A stretch of 10,692 nucleotides of DNA from Sphingomonadaceae bacterium (GCA_019245455.1 JAFARM010000189.1:1-10692), one strand, 5' to 3'; positions 1 to 7,332 are shown, counted from the first letter of the stretch. The notes: generated by a model from the letters alone, not told the origin. Numbers and translations: made by a program.

Positions 1-257
1 CCAGGCGCGGCACGGTCGAGGCGCAGGTCGCAGCCCAAGTGGCGAACGAACAGGCGGCCGAGGACGCGGCCAACCTCGAGACCGCGCGGTTCCGGGGCGG
101 CATCGACCCGTTCCTCAACGCGCTGGTGACGCAGCGGACGCTGTACACGACGCGCCAGGCGCTGGCGCAGGCGCAGCTGCTGCGCGCGCAGAGCCTGGTG
201 ACGCTGTACCAGACACTGGGCGGCGACCAGACGCTCGATCCCGAGCCGCTGCGGTAG
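1..257 (+). CDS. RND efflux system outer-membrane channel (NodT/OprM family), C-terminal fragment
   Basis: Only the last 85 or so residues are present; the reading frame is open from base 3 and the gene starts before the window. The visible part reads ARFRGGIDPFLNALVTQRTL, then a long Ala/Gln/Leu-rich helix ending in LVTLYQTLGGD. This matches the final periplasmic helix pair of TolC/OprM-like channels, whose usual C-terminus has a RxxxG...(L)xxLxxQRxL segment followed by an ALGG-type ending. Such proteins form a trimeric barrel and periplasmic tunnel that completes a tripartite RND pump exporting drugs, metals or solvents. The pump and adaptor genes are expected upstream, outside the window. 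The substrate cannot be told from this fragment. The stop codon TAG is followed directly by the repeat region. Confidence 0.88.
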   Translation, partial: RRGTVEAQVAAQVANEQAAEDAANLETARFRGGIDPFLNALVTQRTLYTTRQALAQAQLLRAQSLVTLYQTLGGDQTLDPEPLR

Positions 258-278
258 GGGGCGGCCTCACCTTCCCCC

Positions 279-387
279 GTCATCCCCGCGAAAGCGGGGA
301 CCCATCTCCCGAGGCTGGATCAGATACGACACCCGCCGTCGCCACGGGATTAGCGGCCGGAGATGGCCCCGCTCATGCGGGGATGAC
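279..387. repeat. Inverted pair of REP-like palindromic elements
   Basis: The left arm (279-309) starts GTCATCCCCGC and contains the hairpin CCCCGC-GAAA-GCGGGG at 284-299. The right arm (359-387) is its near-exact reverse complement, starts GGAGATGG and contains CCCCGC-TCAT-GCGGGG at 367-382. The two arms are separated by about 49 bp. Two REP units in opposite orientation between convergent gene ends is the layout of a BIME-type element. Such units are often spread by REP-associated tyrosine transposases and can act in transcript ends; neither role is shown here. Confidence 0.75.
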
Positions 388-421
388 AGGATGCGGGTTG
401 GCAGGGCTGATGTTCACCCAC

Positions 422-448
422 CCCGCTCATGCTGAGCCTGTCGAAGCA
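422..448 (+). repeat. 27-bp dispersed repeat, copy 1 (forward)
   Basis: The core begins CCCGCTCATGCTGAGCCTG and ends TCGAAGCA. It matches the reverse complement of the copies at 538-710 with only a base or two different. It stands alone, about 48 bp upstream of copy 2. This family is distinct from the REP-like hairpins at 279-387. Confidence 0.75.
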
Positions 449-495
449 CGCACGTTGGGTCGAGGTTTGGATCGGCTACGCGCGCGGACACCTAT

Positions 496-564
496 CCCGC
501 TCATGCTGTGCCTGTCGAAGCACGCACAGCCGGTTCGTGCTTCGACAAGCTCAGCATGAGCGGG
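496..564. repeat. Long imperfect inverted repeat formed by copies 2 and 3 (possible bidirectional terminator)
   Basis: Copy 2 (496-524, forward) and copy 3 (536-564, reversed) can pair over 29 positions with two mismatches, leaving an 11-nt loop at 525-535. Transcripts from either side would form a long stable stem. It lies between convergent genes, so a role in ending transcription from both directions is plausible. There is no clear U-tract after the stem, so classical intrinsic termination is not proven. Confidence 0.6.
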
Positions 565-710
565 TGGCTAGGGTCCGGCATCGACCTGCTTCGACAAGCT
601 CAGCATGAGCGGGGGTTAGGGTCCCGCACCGACTTGCTTCGACAAGCTCAGCATGAGCGGGTGGCTAGGGTGCGGCATCGACTTGCTTCGACAGGCGCAG
701 CATGAGCGGG
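538..710. repeat. Tandem array with ~49-bp period, four copies
   Basis: Four copies of an element reading TGCTTCGACAAGCTCAGCAT then GAGCGGG start at 538, 587, 635 and 684. The pieces between them (565-586, 614-634, 662-683) are also alike, each built around TAGGGT and GGCATCGAC or a close variant. The repeated unit is therefore the whole ~49-bp block. Copy 4 of the array (684-710) has diverged to ACAGGCGCAGC. This fits tandem duplication of a dispersed element plus its flank. Confidence 0.8.
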
Positions 711-739
711 GCTTCCGGTGGCGGGCGGCGAAACGCCCC

Positions 740-2668
740 TCACTTCAACCAGCGGTCGAACCACGCCACCGTCTGGTCCTCGCGGTCGTGGACCTGCTCG
801 GGCTTGCGCAGGCGGTGGCCGGCGCCTTCGTAGATGATCAGCTTGGTCGGCACGCCGACGGCCTTCAACCCGTGCCAGAACTCGACCGACTGCGGCGCGG
901 GGCATTCGACGTCGCGCTCGCCGACGTAGATCAGCGTCGGGGTCCTCGCGGCCTTGATCGTGGTCAGCGGCGAGGCGGCGACATAGACCGCCGGGTCGTC
1001 ATAGGCGGACGCGCCGAAGAAGGGGATCATCCACTGGTCGATGCCGTTCTCGCCGTAATAGCTGATCCAGTTGGCGATGCCTGCCCCGGCGACGGCGGCC
1101 TTGAAGCGCGCGGTGTGCGTCACCGTCCACATCGTCATGAAGCCGCCGTAGCTGTGGCCGAAGACCCCGAGCCGCGCGCCGTCGATGCTGCCGTCGGCCA
1201 CGACCGCGTCGACGCCGGCCAGGATGTCGCGCAGGTCGCCGCCGCCGAAGTCGCGGACGTTGGCGCGGGTGAACGCCTCGCCCTGGCCGTAGCTGCCGCG
1301 CGGGTTGGGCTTGAACACGGCATAGCCGTGGTCGATCAGCGCGCGGTCGACGCCGTTCCACAGATATTGCGGCCCGGCAAACGCCGACGGCCCGCCGTGG
1401 ATGTCGACGACCATCGGCCGCTTGGCCCCGGCGGGGCCGCCGAGCGGCGTCAGCAGCCAGCCTTGGACGGCGCGTCCCTCGCTGGTCCACGTCACGCTGC
1501 GCGCGGCGACATAGGCCGGGTGGCCGGCGTTGGCCGTGGTGATGGCCTTCAGCGCCGGCCGGTCGCCGGTGCCGGCGAGGATCTCGGCCGGGTGGGCGAA
1601 GTCGCTGACGACGGTGGCGAGCGTCCGCCCGTCGTCGGCGACGGCGACGCCGGAATCGGTGGCCCCCGCGGTCGCCGCGACGGGGCCGCTCCACACCACG
1701 GTCATCGCGCCGTCGGCGGCGACGCGGGCGATCTCGACCCGGTCGCCGGCCTGGCGCGTGACCACCCCGGTGCGCGGAGTGGTCACGAGCGAGGTCACCG
1801 AAAAACGCGCACCCGGCGTCAGGTCGACCGGCTCGCCCCCCGCCGCCGGCACCGCATACAGGTCGCCGCCGGTGGAGCCGAAGTCGCTCATCAGCCCGCC
1901 GATGAACCACACTCGCCCGTCCGGCCCGACGTGCGGCGCCGCGATCTGCATCTCTGGCGCCACAAGGGTCACGGCGCGACCGTCCATATCCAGTTGGACG
2001 AGCTTCGCCACCCACCAGTTGTTGTCGCCGTTGCCCTTGGCGGCAGTCGCGACGAAGCCCGATCCGTCGGGCTTCCAGTCGTATTCGTAGACCCAGGTGT
2101 CGGCCTGCGAGACGGGCTTGGCCGCGCCGCCCGCCGCGTCGACCACGACGATGCGCTGCTCGTCCTCCGCCTCGCCGATCTCGCCGACCTGCGCACGCCC
2201 CGCCTCGATCGCGCCGACCGCCTTGTGCGCGCCGAAAACCGCCAGGAAGGCAAGGCGTTGCCCATCGGGCGACCAGCGCGGCGTCTGCGCCACGCCCTCG
2301 ATCGTCGCGATCGTCCGCAGCTGGCCCGCGGTGACGACAAGCGCCGCGGTCCCGGCAACCGGATCGCTGGCGATGAAGGCAAGCTGGCCGTCGCGCGACC
2401 AGGTCAACCCGCCATAGGTGCACACCGCGCACGGATCGTAGCGCGCCTCGACCGCGCCGCTGCGGGCATTGCGGACGATCACTTGTCCGTGGCTGTCGGG
2501 CACCGCGCTGTCCGCGGCCTGCAGGGTATCGACGGAGGCGACGCGGCGGCCATCGGAGGAGATCGCCAGCCCGTCGAACTTCGCCAGCGGTGCCGGGGCC
2601 GCTGCCACGGTGGCAGCCCCCGCCAGCATCACCGCCGCCACCGCCGGCCGCAATCGATCAACCCTCAC
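740..2668 (-). CDS. Secreted S9 family (prolyl oligopeptidase / acylaminoacyl-peptidase type) serine peptidase
   Basis: 642 residues. The N-terminus is a signal peptide with an Arg-containing start, a hydrophobic AVAAVMLAGAATVAAA core and likely cleavage near residue 24, so a periplasmic or exported enzyme is expected. Residues ~30-380 form a beta-propeller with repeated W-S/K-x-D-G blades (WSRDG ~90, RWSPDG ~131, DWKPDG ~198). Residues ~395-642 are the alpha/beta-hydrolase domain, with DIHGGPSAF (oxyanion side), GHSYGG carrying Ser506, GERD with Asp586 and GAGHRL with His618. The triad is complete, so the enzyme should hydrolyse short peptides or acylated peptides; its substrate is unknown. 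The GTG start at 2668 is chosen because AGGAAGG lies 8 nt upstream and the signal peptide begins there, although the frame stays open further upstream. The gene is divergent from the DUF4337 gene. Confidence 0.92.
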   Translation of the reverse strand: MRVDRLRPAVAAVMLAGAATVAAAPAPLAKFDGLAISSDGRRVASVDTLQAADSAVPDSHGQVIVRNARSGAVEARYDPCAVCTYGGLTWSRDGQLAFIASDPVAGTAALVVTAGQLRTIATIEGVAQTPRWSPDGQRLAFLAVFGAHKAVGAIEAGRAQVGEIGEAEDEQRIVVVDAAGGAAKPVSQADTWVYEYDWKPDGSGFVATAAKGNGDNNWWVAKLVQLDMDGRAVTLVAPEMQIAAPHVGPDGRVWFIGGLMSDFGSTGGDLYAVPAAGGEPVDLTPGARFSVTSLVTTPRTGVVTRQAGDRVEIARVAADGAMTVVWSGPVAATAGATDSGVAVADDGRTLATVVSDFAHPAEILAGTGDRPALKAITTANAGHPAYVAARSVTWTSEGRAVQGWLLTPLGGPAGAKRPMVVDIHGGPSAFAGPQYLWNGVDRALIDHGYAVFKPNPRGSYGQGEAFTRANVRDFGGGDLRDILAGVDAVVADGSIDGARLGVFGHSYGGFMTMWTVTHTARFKAAVAGAGIANWISYYGENGIDQWMIPFFGASAYDDPAVYVAASPLTTIKAARTPTLIYVGERDVECPAPQSVEFWHGLKAVGVPTKLIIYEGAGHRLRKPEQVHDREDQTVAWFDRWLK

Positions 2669-2803
2669 CTGGCAACCCTTCCTAGCGACCGATCGTGCCT
2701 GATTGCCCTGACTGCCGGCCGATGTCATCCGCTTTCCCTGGCCGGTCGCTGGACGCCGCGCCTTGGCTGCGGCAGGATGAAGGGTGGAAACCGAGGAGCC
2801 GCG
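2669..2803. promoter_or_regulatory. Divergent intergenic region with both ribosome binding sites
   Basis: This 135-bp gap separates the start of the S9 peptidase (-) from the start of the DUF4337 protein (+) and must hold both promoters. Ribosome binding sites are visible at both edges: AGGAAGG upstream of the GTG on the - strand, and GAGGAG at 2793-2798 upstream of the ATG on the + strand. No convincing -35/-10 pair could be picked by eye. Confidence 0.4.
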
Positions 2804-3394
2804 ATGGTCGAGCCCGCCGACGCCAAGGATCTGATCGACGAGGCGATCGAGCGTGCCGAAGAGGAGCGTGACGGGGCCGCCGCGGCCGAACGCGCGCGCG
2901 AAAAGCGGTTCCGCGACCGCGTTTCCATTCTGGTCGGCATCTGCGCCGTGATCCTTGCGGTCATCCACATGGCCGCGGCGGGCGCGGCGCGCGAGAGCCT
3001 GCTCAAGGGCATCGAGGCGTCGGACACGTTCAACTATATGCAAGCCAAGATCGTCCGCGAGAACGTCGCCAAGGCGGCGTCGCAATCGTCGGCCGTCGCG
3101 CCGGTCGACCGGGCCGCCTGGGCGGCGGAGGCGCATCGGCTGCGCACGCCCGACGTCGGCGGCCACGCCATCCCGCAGCTCGAGGCCGCCGGCAAGGCGG
3201 CGCGCGCCGATGGCGAGCGCGCGGCGAGCGCGGTCGAGGGCTACGAAGTCGGCGAGACGGCGATGCAGCTGGCGATCGTGCTGCTATCGATCGCCCTCGT
3301 CGCGCGGTCGCGCGGCATCGTCGCCGGGGCGCTGCTGCTCGCCGCGGCCGGCACGGTGTCGGCGCTCGTCACCGTCGCCGGCATCCACCGCTGA
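2804..3394 (+). CDS. DUF4337 domain-containing membrane protein
   Basis: 196 residues. The N-terminal ~38 residues are very acidic and basic (DEAIERAEEERD...ERAREKRFRDR) and probably coiled. They are followed by a membrane helix at ~40-60, a soluble helical middle with the segment FNYMQAKIVRENV (~76-88), and two closely spaced C-terminal helices at ~150-167 and ~171-192. This order of one helix, a coiled middle with an aromatic-YxQAK motif, then two helices is the DUF4337 pattern; the family has no known function. The ATG at 2804 is preferred over an in-frame ATG at 2777 because GAGGAG sits 5 nt upstream of it. The gene is divergent from the S9 peptidase and ends only 4 bp from the convergent response regulator. 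Confidence 0.82.
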   Translation: MVEPADAKDLIDEAIERAEEERDGAAAAERAREKRFRDRVSILVGICAVILAVIHMAAAGAARESLLKGIEASDTFNYMQAKIVRENVAKAASQSSAVAPVDRAAWAAEAHRLRTPDVGGHAIPQLEAAGKAARADGERAASAVEGYEVGETAMQLAIVLLSIALVARSRGIVAGALLLAAAGTVSALVTVAGIHR

Positions 3395-3398
3395 CGAC

Positions 3399-3791
3399 CT
3401 AGAACATCAGACCGGCGCTCAGTCCACGCGCGGCCATGACCCGGCCGATGGCGTCGAACAGTTCCTCCATCGCCACAGGCTTCAGCAGCAGCTCGTCGGC
3501 ACCGCCGTCGAGGCAGCGGTCGCGCAAGCCCTCGGCCGCATCGGCGGTGACGACGATCACCGGCAGGTTATTGGTCGGCGCGGGACGCGCGCGAATGTGG
3601 CCGATCGCCTCCATCCCGTCTATCCCAGGCATCCGCAGATCCATCAGGATGACGTCGTAACGATCTTCGTCGATCATGCGCAGGCCAACTTCGGCACCAT
3701 CGGCTTCATCCATCCCGACGCCCGCCACCGCCAGCATATCGCGAACCACGCGGCGGTTCAGAGCATCGTCTTCGATGGCCAGAATCCGCAC
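3399..3791 (-). CDS. Single-domain response regulator (CheY-like receiver)
   Basis: 130 residues consisting of one receiver domain and nothing else. The phosphorylation site is complete: acidic residues E7, D8 and D9, phospho-acceptor Asp51 in ILMDLRMPGIDG, Thr82 in VVTAD and Lys103 in LLLKP. There is no DNA-binding or enzymatic output domain, so it should act by protein contact or as a phosphorelay shuttle. The start is GTG with GGAAGG about 7 nt upstream. It is the last gene of the EAL / histidine kinase operon, 40 bp after the kinase stop. It is the obvious partner of that kinase, whose own receiver is degenerate. Its downstream target is not evident. Confidence 0.93.
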   Translation of the reverse strand: MRILAIEDDALNRRVVRDMLAVAGVGMDEADGAEVGLRMIDEDRYDVILMDLRMPGIDGMEAIGHIRARPAPTNNLPVIVVTADAAEGLRDRCLDGGADELLLKPVAMEELFDAIGRVMAARGLSAGLMF

Positions 3792-3831
3792 GCACCTGCC
3801 TTCCGAGTCAGGGTCTTCTCGTTACGCCCCG

Positions 3832-6318
3832 TTAGGGCAGATTGGACGACAACGCCACTGGCCGCGTCGATCCATTCACCTCTCCGTCGGCAATCGCGTG
3901 CAACGCCGCCGCGACGGCATCGACCGAAATCGGCTTCGACATGACCCGCGCCGCCGCGACATGGCGCCACGCCGGTGCGTGCGCTGCCAGCGCCGATGGC
4001 GCGAGGACGAGCAGCGGCGGGGCCGCGGCCGACGCCGTGATCGCCTCGAGCAGGGCGGTCAGGGCTGGCATGGCCACGCCGTCGTCGACGTCGAGCAGCA
4101 CGACTCGAACCGCGCAGGAGGCCAGTGTCCCGGCAACGGCATCCGGATCGCAGACCATCGCGCGGCCGAAGGCGGGCTCCAGCGCGGTGCGCAGAAAGCT
4201 GCGTCGTATCGGATTGGCGCTGGCGATAAGCAGCGGCACCCGTGCCGGTGCCGCTGCCACCTCGTCGCACGCGGCGCGAACATACGGCAGGCGCACGGTG
4301 AACGTCGTCCCGCGCCCGGGCGTGCTCGTGACGGTGATGTCACCGCCCAGCGCGCGGACGAGGTGGCGCGAAATGGCCAGTCCCAACCCGGTGCCGCCGA
4401 ACTGGCGGGTGGTGCTGGTGTCGAGCTGACGGAATGGCTCGAAGATCGACTCGAACGCCGTCGGCGGAATGCCGACGCCGGTGTCTGTTACGGCGATCAC
4501 CACCCAGTCTTCGCTCCCCTCGACCGCGCGGCGGGCGTCGACCGCAATGCTGCCGGTGGCGGTGAACTTCACCGCGTTCGATAGAAGATTGAAGAGCACC
4601 TGGCGCAGCCGGGCCGGGTCGGTCAGCAACGGCGCGTCGACGCCGTCCATCGTCAGGCTGAGCGCGAGACCCTTTGCTTCTGCCTGGACGCGCCAGAGCG
4701 ACACAACCTCCGGAAGCATTGTCGTCAACACGGCCGGCGCGGCGTCCAGTCGGACGCTGCCGGAATCCATCTTGGCGAAGTCGAGAATGTCGTCGACCAG
4801 CGTTCGCATCGCGCGCCCGGCGGCATCGACCAACGCCACCCGGTCGCGCGTCGCGGCGGCCAGCTTGCGGTCGGCGAGCATGACCTGGGTCATGCCGAGG
4901 ATGCCGTTGAGCGGCGTGCGGATCTCGTGGCTGGTCGTCGCCAGGAACTGCGACTTGACGGCCAGAGCATCTTGGAGATGGGCGTTGGTCTTCGCCAACC
5001 GCGCGTTCGCCGCGACGGCCTCGGTCCGACTGCGCCGGATCGTCCGCAGGTAGAAGAAGAGCAGGACGACGATCGCCAGCATCGCGGTGAGGAGGATGCT
5101 GAACAGCACCGCCGCCTGCCGCGCGCGGAGCCGCGTCAGAGCGACGTCGCGCTCCAGCTGGCCGGCCTTCAGCGTCGCGATGCGCGCGTTCTGATTGGCG
5201 AAGTCGAACTTGGCGGTCATCAGCGCGGCGTTCGTCGATGCGGCCAGCGCGCGCGCCTCATCCTCCATGACACGGTACCGCTCAAGATGCTCCAGCGCCC
5301 GTGCCGGATCGCCCAGCGCCTTGTAAACCTTGTACGCGGTCAGGTGGATCGGGCTGAAGCTCTGATCGGTCTGCGCCTTGTCCGACGCGCTGAAGGCTTC
5401 TTCGACATCATCGCGCGCGTCGTTCAGTTGTCCCTCGGCGAGGTTGAGCGCAGCCCGAGTGCCGAGCAGCATAGGCCGCCAACTCGCCGCTGCCGGACGG
5501 GAGGCTAGATGCAAGCCTTCTGCAACGATGGTTTCGGCACGTTCGAAGTTATGATCACGCGTAGCCAGGTCGGCGATATTGGCAAGGATTCGTGCCGTAA
5601 GAAGCGGACTCCCTATTCTTCTGGCGAGCCGAAGCGACTTTTCATACGCCACCTCGGCCTCTTGTCGCCGGCCGAGAAGAAGGAGCGCGTTGGCAATGTT
5701 GTTGCTTGCTGGAACGGCAAGACTGAGATCGTCGGGATATATGTCTTTGGCGCTTTGATAGTAGTATAGTACGCGATTATAATCTGCTGCATCAAGATAG
5801 ATGGAACCTATGCTTTGTAGCGCTTTGGCTTGGCCTCTCGTATCGCGGATGTTGGAAAATAGCCGGAAGGCGTTTTGAAGATCGGAAAGCGAGTCCTGCG
5901 GCCTTCCGGCTTCACGGTAAATTCGTGCGCGCGAGAGCAGAAGGTCGGCATTCAGCGCAGTACCGGGGGCTGCCTTGGTGACTGTCGCAAGGGCCGTCTC
6001 TATTAAAGGTCGCGCGGTTGCGATGTCGCTTGTTCGATACGCTCCTTCTCCCTCAATCCACTGCGCCGTCGCGATGGCGACATCGCGCTGAACGCCGGCC
6101 GGCCACGTCTCAGCTTCACTCTCGGCTTGCCGCCCTAGCGCTAGCGCTTGAAGCGGGTCGCCCAGCATGGCCACCTTTGCAGCAGCGATAGCAGCGCTGA
6201 ACGACTGCTTTCGCTGCGCGCTTACTCCCTCGCGCACCGTGTCTGCAAAGGCCACCACGTCAAAGACCATGATAGCCAGCGAAATGATCGCCAGAGACCT
6301 ACTTGCCCGACGGCACAT
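3832..6318 (-). CDS. TPR-containing membrane hybrid sensor histidine kinase with degenerate receiver
   Basis: 828 residues from the ATG at 6318. Order: signal peptide or anchor (1-25, hydrophobic AIISLAIMVFDVVAFA); TPR-like helical repeats ~40-365, probably periplasmic; a coiled segment; one membrane helix ~403-424; HisKA with His464 in TSHEIRTPLNG; ATPase with N-box NLLSNAVKF (~577-585), DTGVGIP (612-618) and GGTGLGLAIS (641-650); receiver-like domain ~692-812. The kinase core looks fully active. The receiver keeps Asp743 (LLDVDD) and Lys795 (SKP), but the usual acidic pair is Ser-Ala in ASANP and the Thr is replaced (VLAPS), so phosphorylation there is doubtful. An in-frame GTG at 6345 would add 9 residues; the ATG gives the more typical signal peptide and a shorter (20-bp) overlap with the EAL gene. 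The TPR-coding part is notably AT-rich. The signal sensed is unknown. Confidence 0.92.
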   Translation of the reverse strand: MCRRASRSLAIISLAIMVFDVVAFADTVREGVSAQRKQSFSAAIAAAKVAMLGDPLQALALGRQAESEAETWPAGVQRDVAIATAQWIEGEGAYRTSDIATARPLIETALATVTKAAPGTALNADLLLSRARIYREAGRPQDSLSDLQNAFRLFSNIRDTRGQAKALQSIGSIYLDAADYNRVLYYYQSAKDIYPDDLSLAVPASNNIANALLLLGRRQEAEVAYEKSLRLARRIGSPLLTARILANIADLATRDHNFERAETIVAEGLHLASRPAAASWRPMLLGTRAALNLAEGQLNDARDDVEEAFSASDKAQTDQSFSPIHLTAYKVYKALGDPARALEHLERYRVMEDEARALAASTNAALMTAKFDFANQNARIATLKAGQLERDVALTRLRARQAAVLFSILLTAMLAIVVLLFFYLRTIRRSRTEAVAANARLAKTNAHLQDALAVKSQFLATTSHEIRTPLNGILGMTQVMLADRKLAAATRDRVALVDAAGRAMRTLVDDILDFAKMDSGSVRLDAAPAVLTTMLPEVVSLWRVQAEAKGLALSLTMDGVDAPLLTDPARLRQVLFNLLSNAVKFTATGSIAVDARRAVEGSEDWVVIAVTDTGVGIPPTAFESIFEPFRQLDTSTTRQFGGTGLGLAISRHLVRALGGDITVTSTPGRGTTFTVRLPYVRAACDEVAAAPARVPLLIASANPIRRSFLRTALEPAFGRAMVCDPDAVAGTLASCAVRVVLLDVDDGVAMPALTALLEAITASAAAPPLLVLAPSALAAHAPAWRHVAAARVMSKPISVDAVAAALHAIADGEVNGSTRPVALSSNLP

Positions 6319-7264
6319 CGCCTGCCGCGCCTGCCTCGCTCTCACGCTCCGATCGCGCCCAGAAAGCGCGTGAAGGGCGAATCGAGATATCGGTATCGTT
6401 CAGTCGCCGCAGGTGATCGGCGTTGCCAAGGAAGCGCTCGAGATCGGCGAGCCGCAAGGCCGGGCTGATGAAGAAACCCTGCGCCAGATCGCAGCCCATC
6501 ACGCGCAGCAGGGCCAACGTCGCCTGGCTCTCGACGCCCTCGGCCACCACGCGCATCCCGAGCGCGTGCGCCAGATCAATGGTCGATCGGACAATCAGCG
6601 GATCGCGATTGCTGCGCGTCATGCCGCTGACGAATAATTTGTCGATCTTGAGCTCGTCGGCCGGCAGCTGCTTCAGATAAGCGAGTGAGGAATGCCCTGA
6701 CCCGTAGTCGTCGATCGAAATGCGGACGCCGGCCGCAACCAGGCGATTGAGGTTGGCCAGGGCTGCCTTGGGATCGGCGATGAACGCCGTCTCGGTGATC
6801 TCCAGGCCGATCGGGCCGCTGCCCGTCGCCGCTATTGCGCGGGCACGGTCGATGAACGCGTCATTGCCGAGCGACTTGCCCGACAGGTTGACGTGGAAGG
6901 CAAGCACGGTACCCGCTGCGGCCAAGGCATTCTGATCGCTGACCGCCCTTTCCAGGATCCAGAGCGAAAGATCATGGATGTGGCTGCTGCTCTCGGCCGT
7001 TTCGATGATGCTGCCGCGGTCGACCTCGCCGAGCGTCGGATGCTGCCAGCGGAGCAGCGTTTCAACCCCTTCATACCGGCCCTCGCGCAGGCAGAACTTG
7101 GGCTGATAGACAACGTAAATCTCGCCGTTGCTCAGCGCCCGCGGCAACTCGGTTTCGAGCAGGCGGCGGTACTGCCGCTGCAAACGGGCCCGCGCGTCGG
7201 CGCGCGGCCGCGACCCAGGCAGCGCCGCGACGAGCCGCTGCCAATAGGACGATATCTTCGTCAC
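6299..7264 (-). CDS. EAL domain cyclic-di-GMP phosphodiesterase
   Basis: 321 residues: a ~35-residue basic helical N-terminus, an EAL domain at ~38-280, and a ~40-residue polar tail. There is no membrane helix or GGDEF domain, so the protein should be cytosolic. The expected catalytic and metal ligands are all present: Glu68 (ETLLRW, the EAL motif with Thr in place of Ala), Asn126 (HVNLSG), Glu155 (LEITE), Asp185-Asp186 (IDDYGSG), Lys206 (LKIDK), Glu242 (AEGVE) and Gln262 (QGFFIS). Most spacings equal those known for RocR-type enzymes, so hydrolysis of c-di-GMP to pGpG is expected. The dimer loop DDYGSGHSS is close to the consensus. The start is GTG, fixed by an in-frame stop four codons upstream, with no clear ribosome binding site. 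It is first in the operon, and its end overlaps the kinase start. Confidence 0.93.
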   Translation of the reverse strand: MTKISSYWQRLVAALPGSRPRADARARLQRQYRRLLETELPRALSNGEIYVVYQPKFCLREGRYEGVETLLRWQHPTLGEVDRGSIIETAESSSHIHDLSLWILERAVSDQNALAAAGTVLAFHVNLSGKSLGNDAFIDRARAIAATGSGPIGLEITETAFIADPKAALANLNRLVAAGVRISIDDYGSGHSSLAYLKQLPADELKIDKLFVSGMTRSNRDPLIVRSTIDLAHALGMRVVAEGVESQATLALLRVMGCDLAQGFFISPALRLADLERFLGNADHLRRLNDTDISIRPSRAFWARSERESEAGAAGDVPSGK

Positions 7265-7313
7265 GACGGCATTCTAGCGAGTGATGGCGAAGAACGATAT
7301 GGTGGATGTTTGA

Positions 7314-7332
7314 CGATAACAGGTTCGATAAC
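7314..7332 (-). promoter_or_regulatory. Direct repeat, possible operator upstream of the EAL operon
   Basis: On the - strand GTTATCG occurs twice with 5 bp between (12-bp period), about 50-68 bp upstream of the EAL start. Two direct half-sites about one helical turn apart on the same face of the DNA is a common binding layout for regulators. A hairpin, GCTGGT-AGCCA-ACCAGC, follows at 7336-7352. No known regulator consensus is recognised. Confidence 0.25.

Larger units (their letters stand above)
258..739. other. Gene-free, repeat-filled stretch between two convergent genes
   Basis: No credible coding sequence is seen between the stop of the efflux channel (+) and the stop of the S9 peptidase (-). 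The stretch holds an inverted pair of short GC hairpins near 279-387 and six copies of a second element between 422 and 710. Open frames here run through the repeats and have no plausible start or protein-like composition. A small GGGCG/CGCCC hairpin with loop GCGAAA at 723-738 lies just past the peptidase stop. It could help end transcription, but it has no T-tract. Confidence 0.75.

Noticed and set aside
422..710. Possible CRISPR array
   Set aside because: The pieces between repeat copies are nearly identical to each other, copies occur in both orientations, the repeat is tied to a dispersed family, and no cas gene is present.
2669..3166. Upstream extension of the S9 peptidase to an ATG-like start at 3166
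   Set aside because: The extension would cover the DUF4337 gene on the other strand and place the signal peptide in the middle of the protein. The GTG at 2668 has a good ribosome binding site.
653..3394. 913-residue open frame on the + strand across the S9 peptidase
   Set aside because: It is the antisense shadow of a high-GC gene and is rich in Arg, Ala and Gly without domains. Only its last 196 codons, from 2804, are a real gene (DUF4337).
3676..4584. 302-residue + strand frame across the regulator and kinase 3' end
   Set aside because: It lies antisense to two genes with clear catalytic motifs and has no recognisable domain or ribosome binding site.
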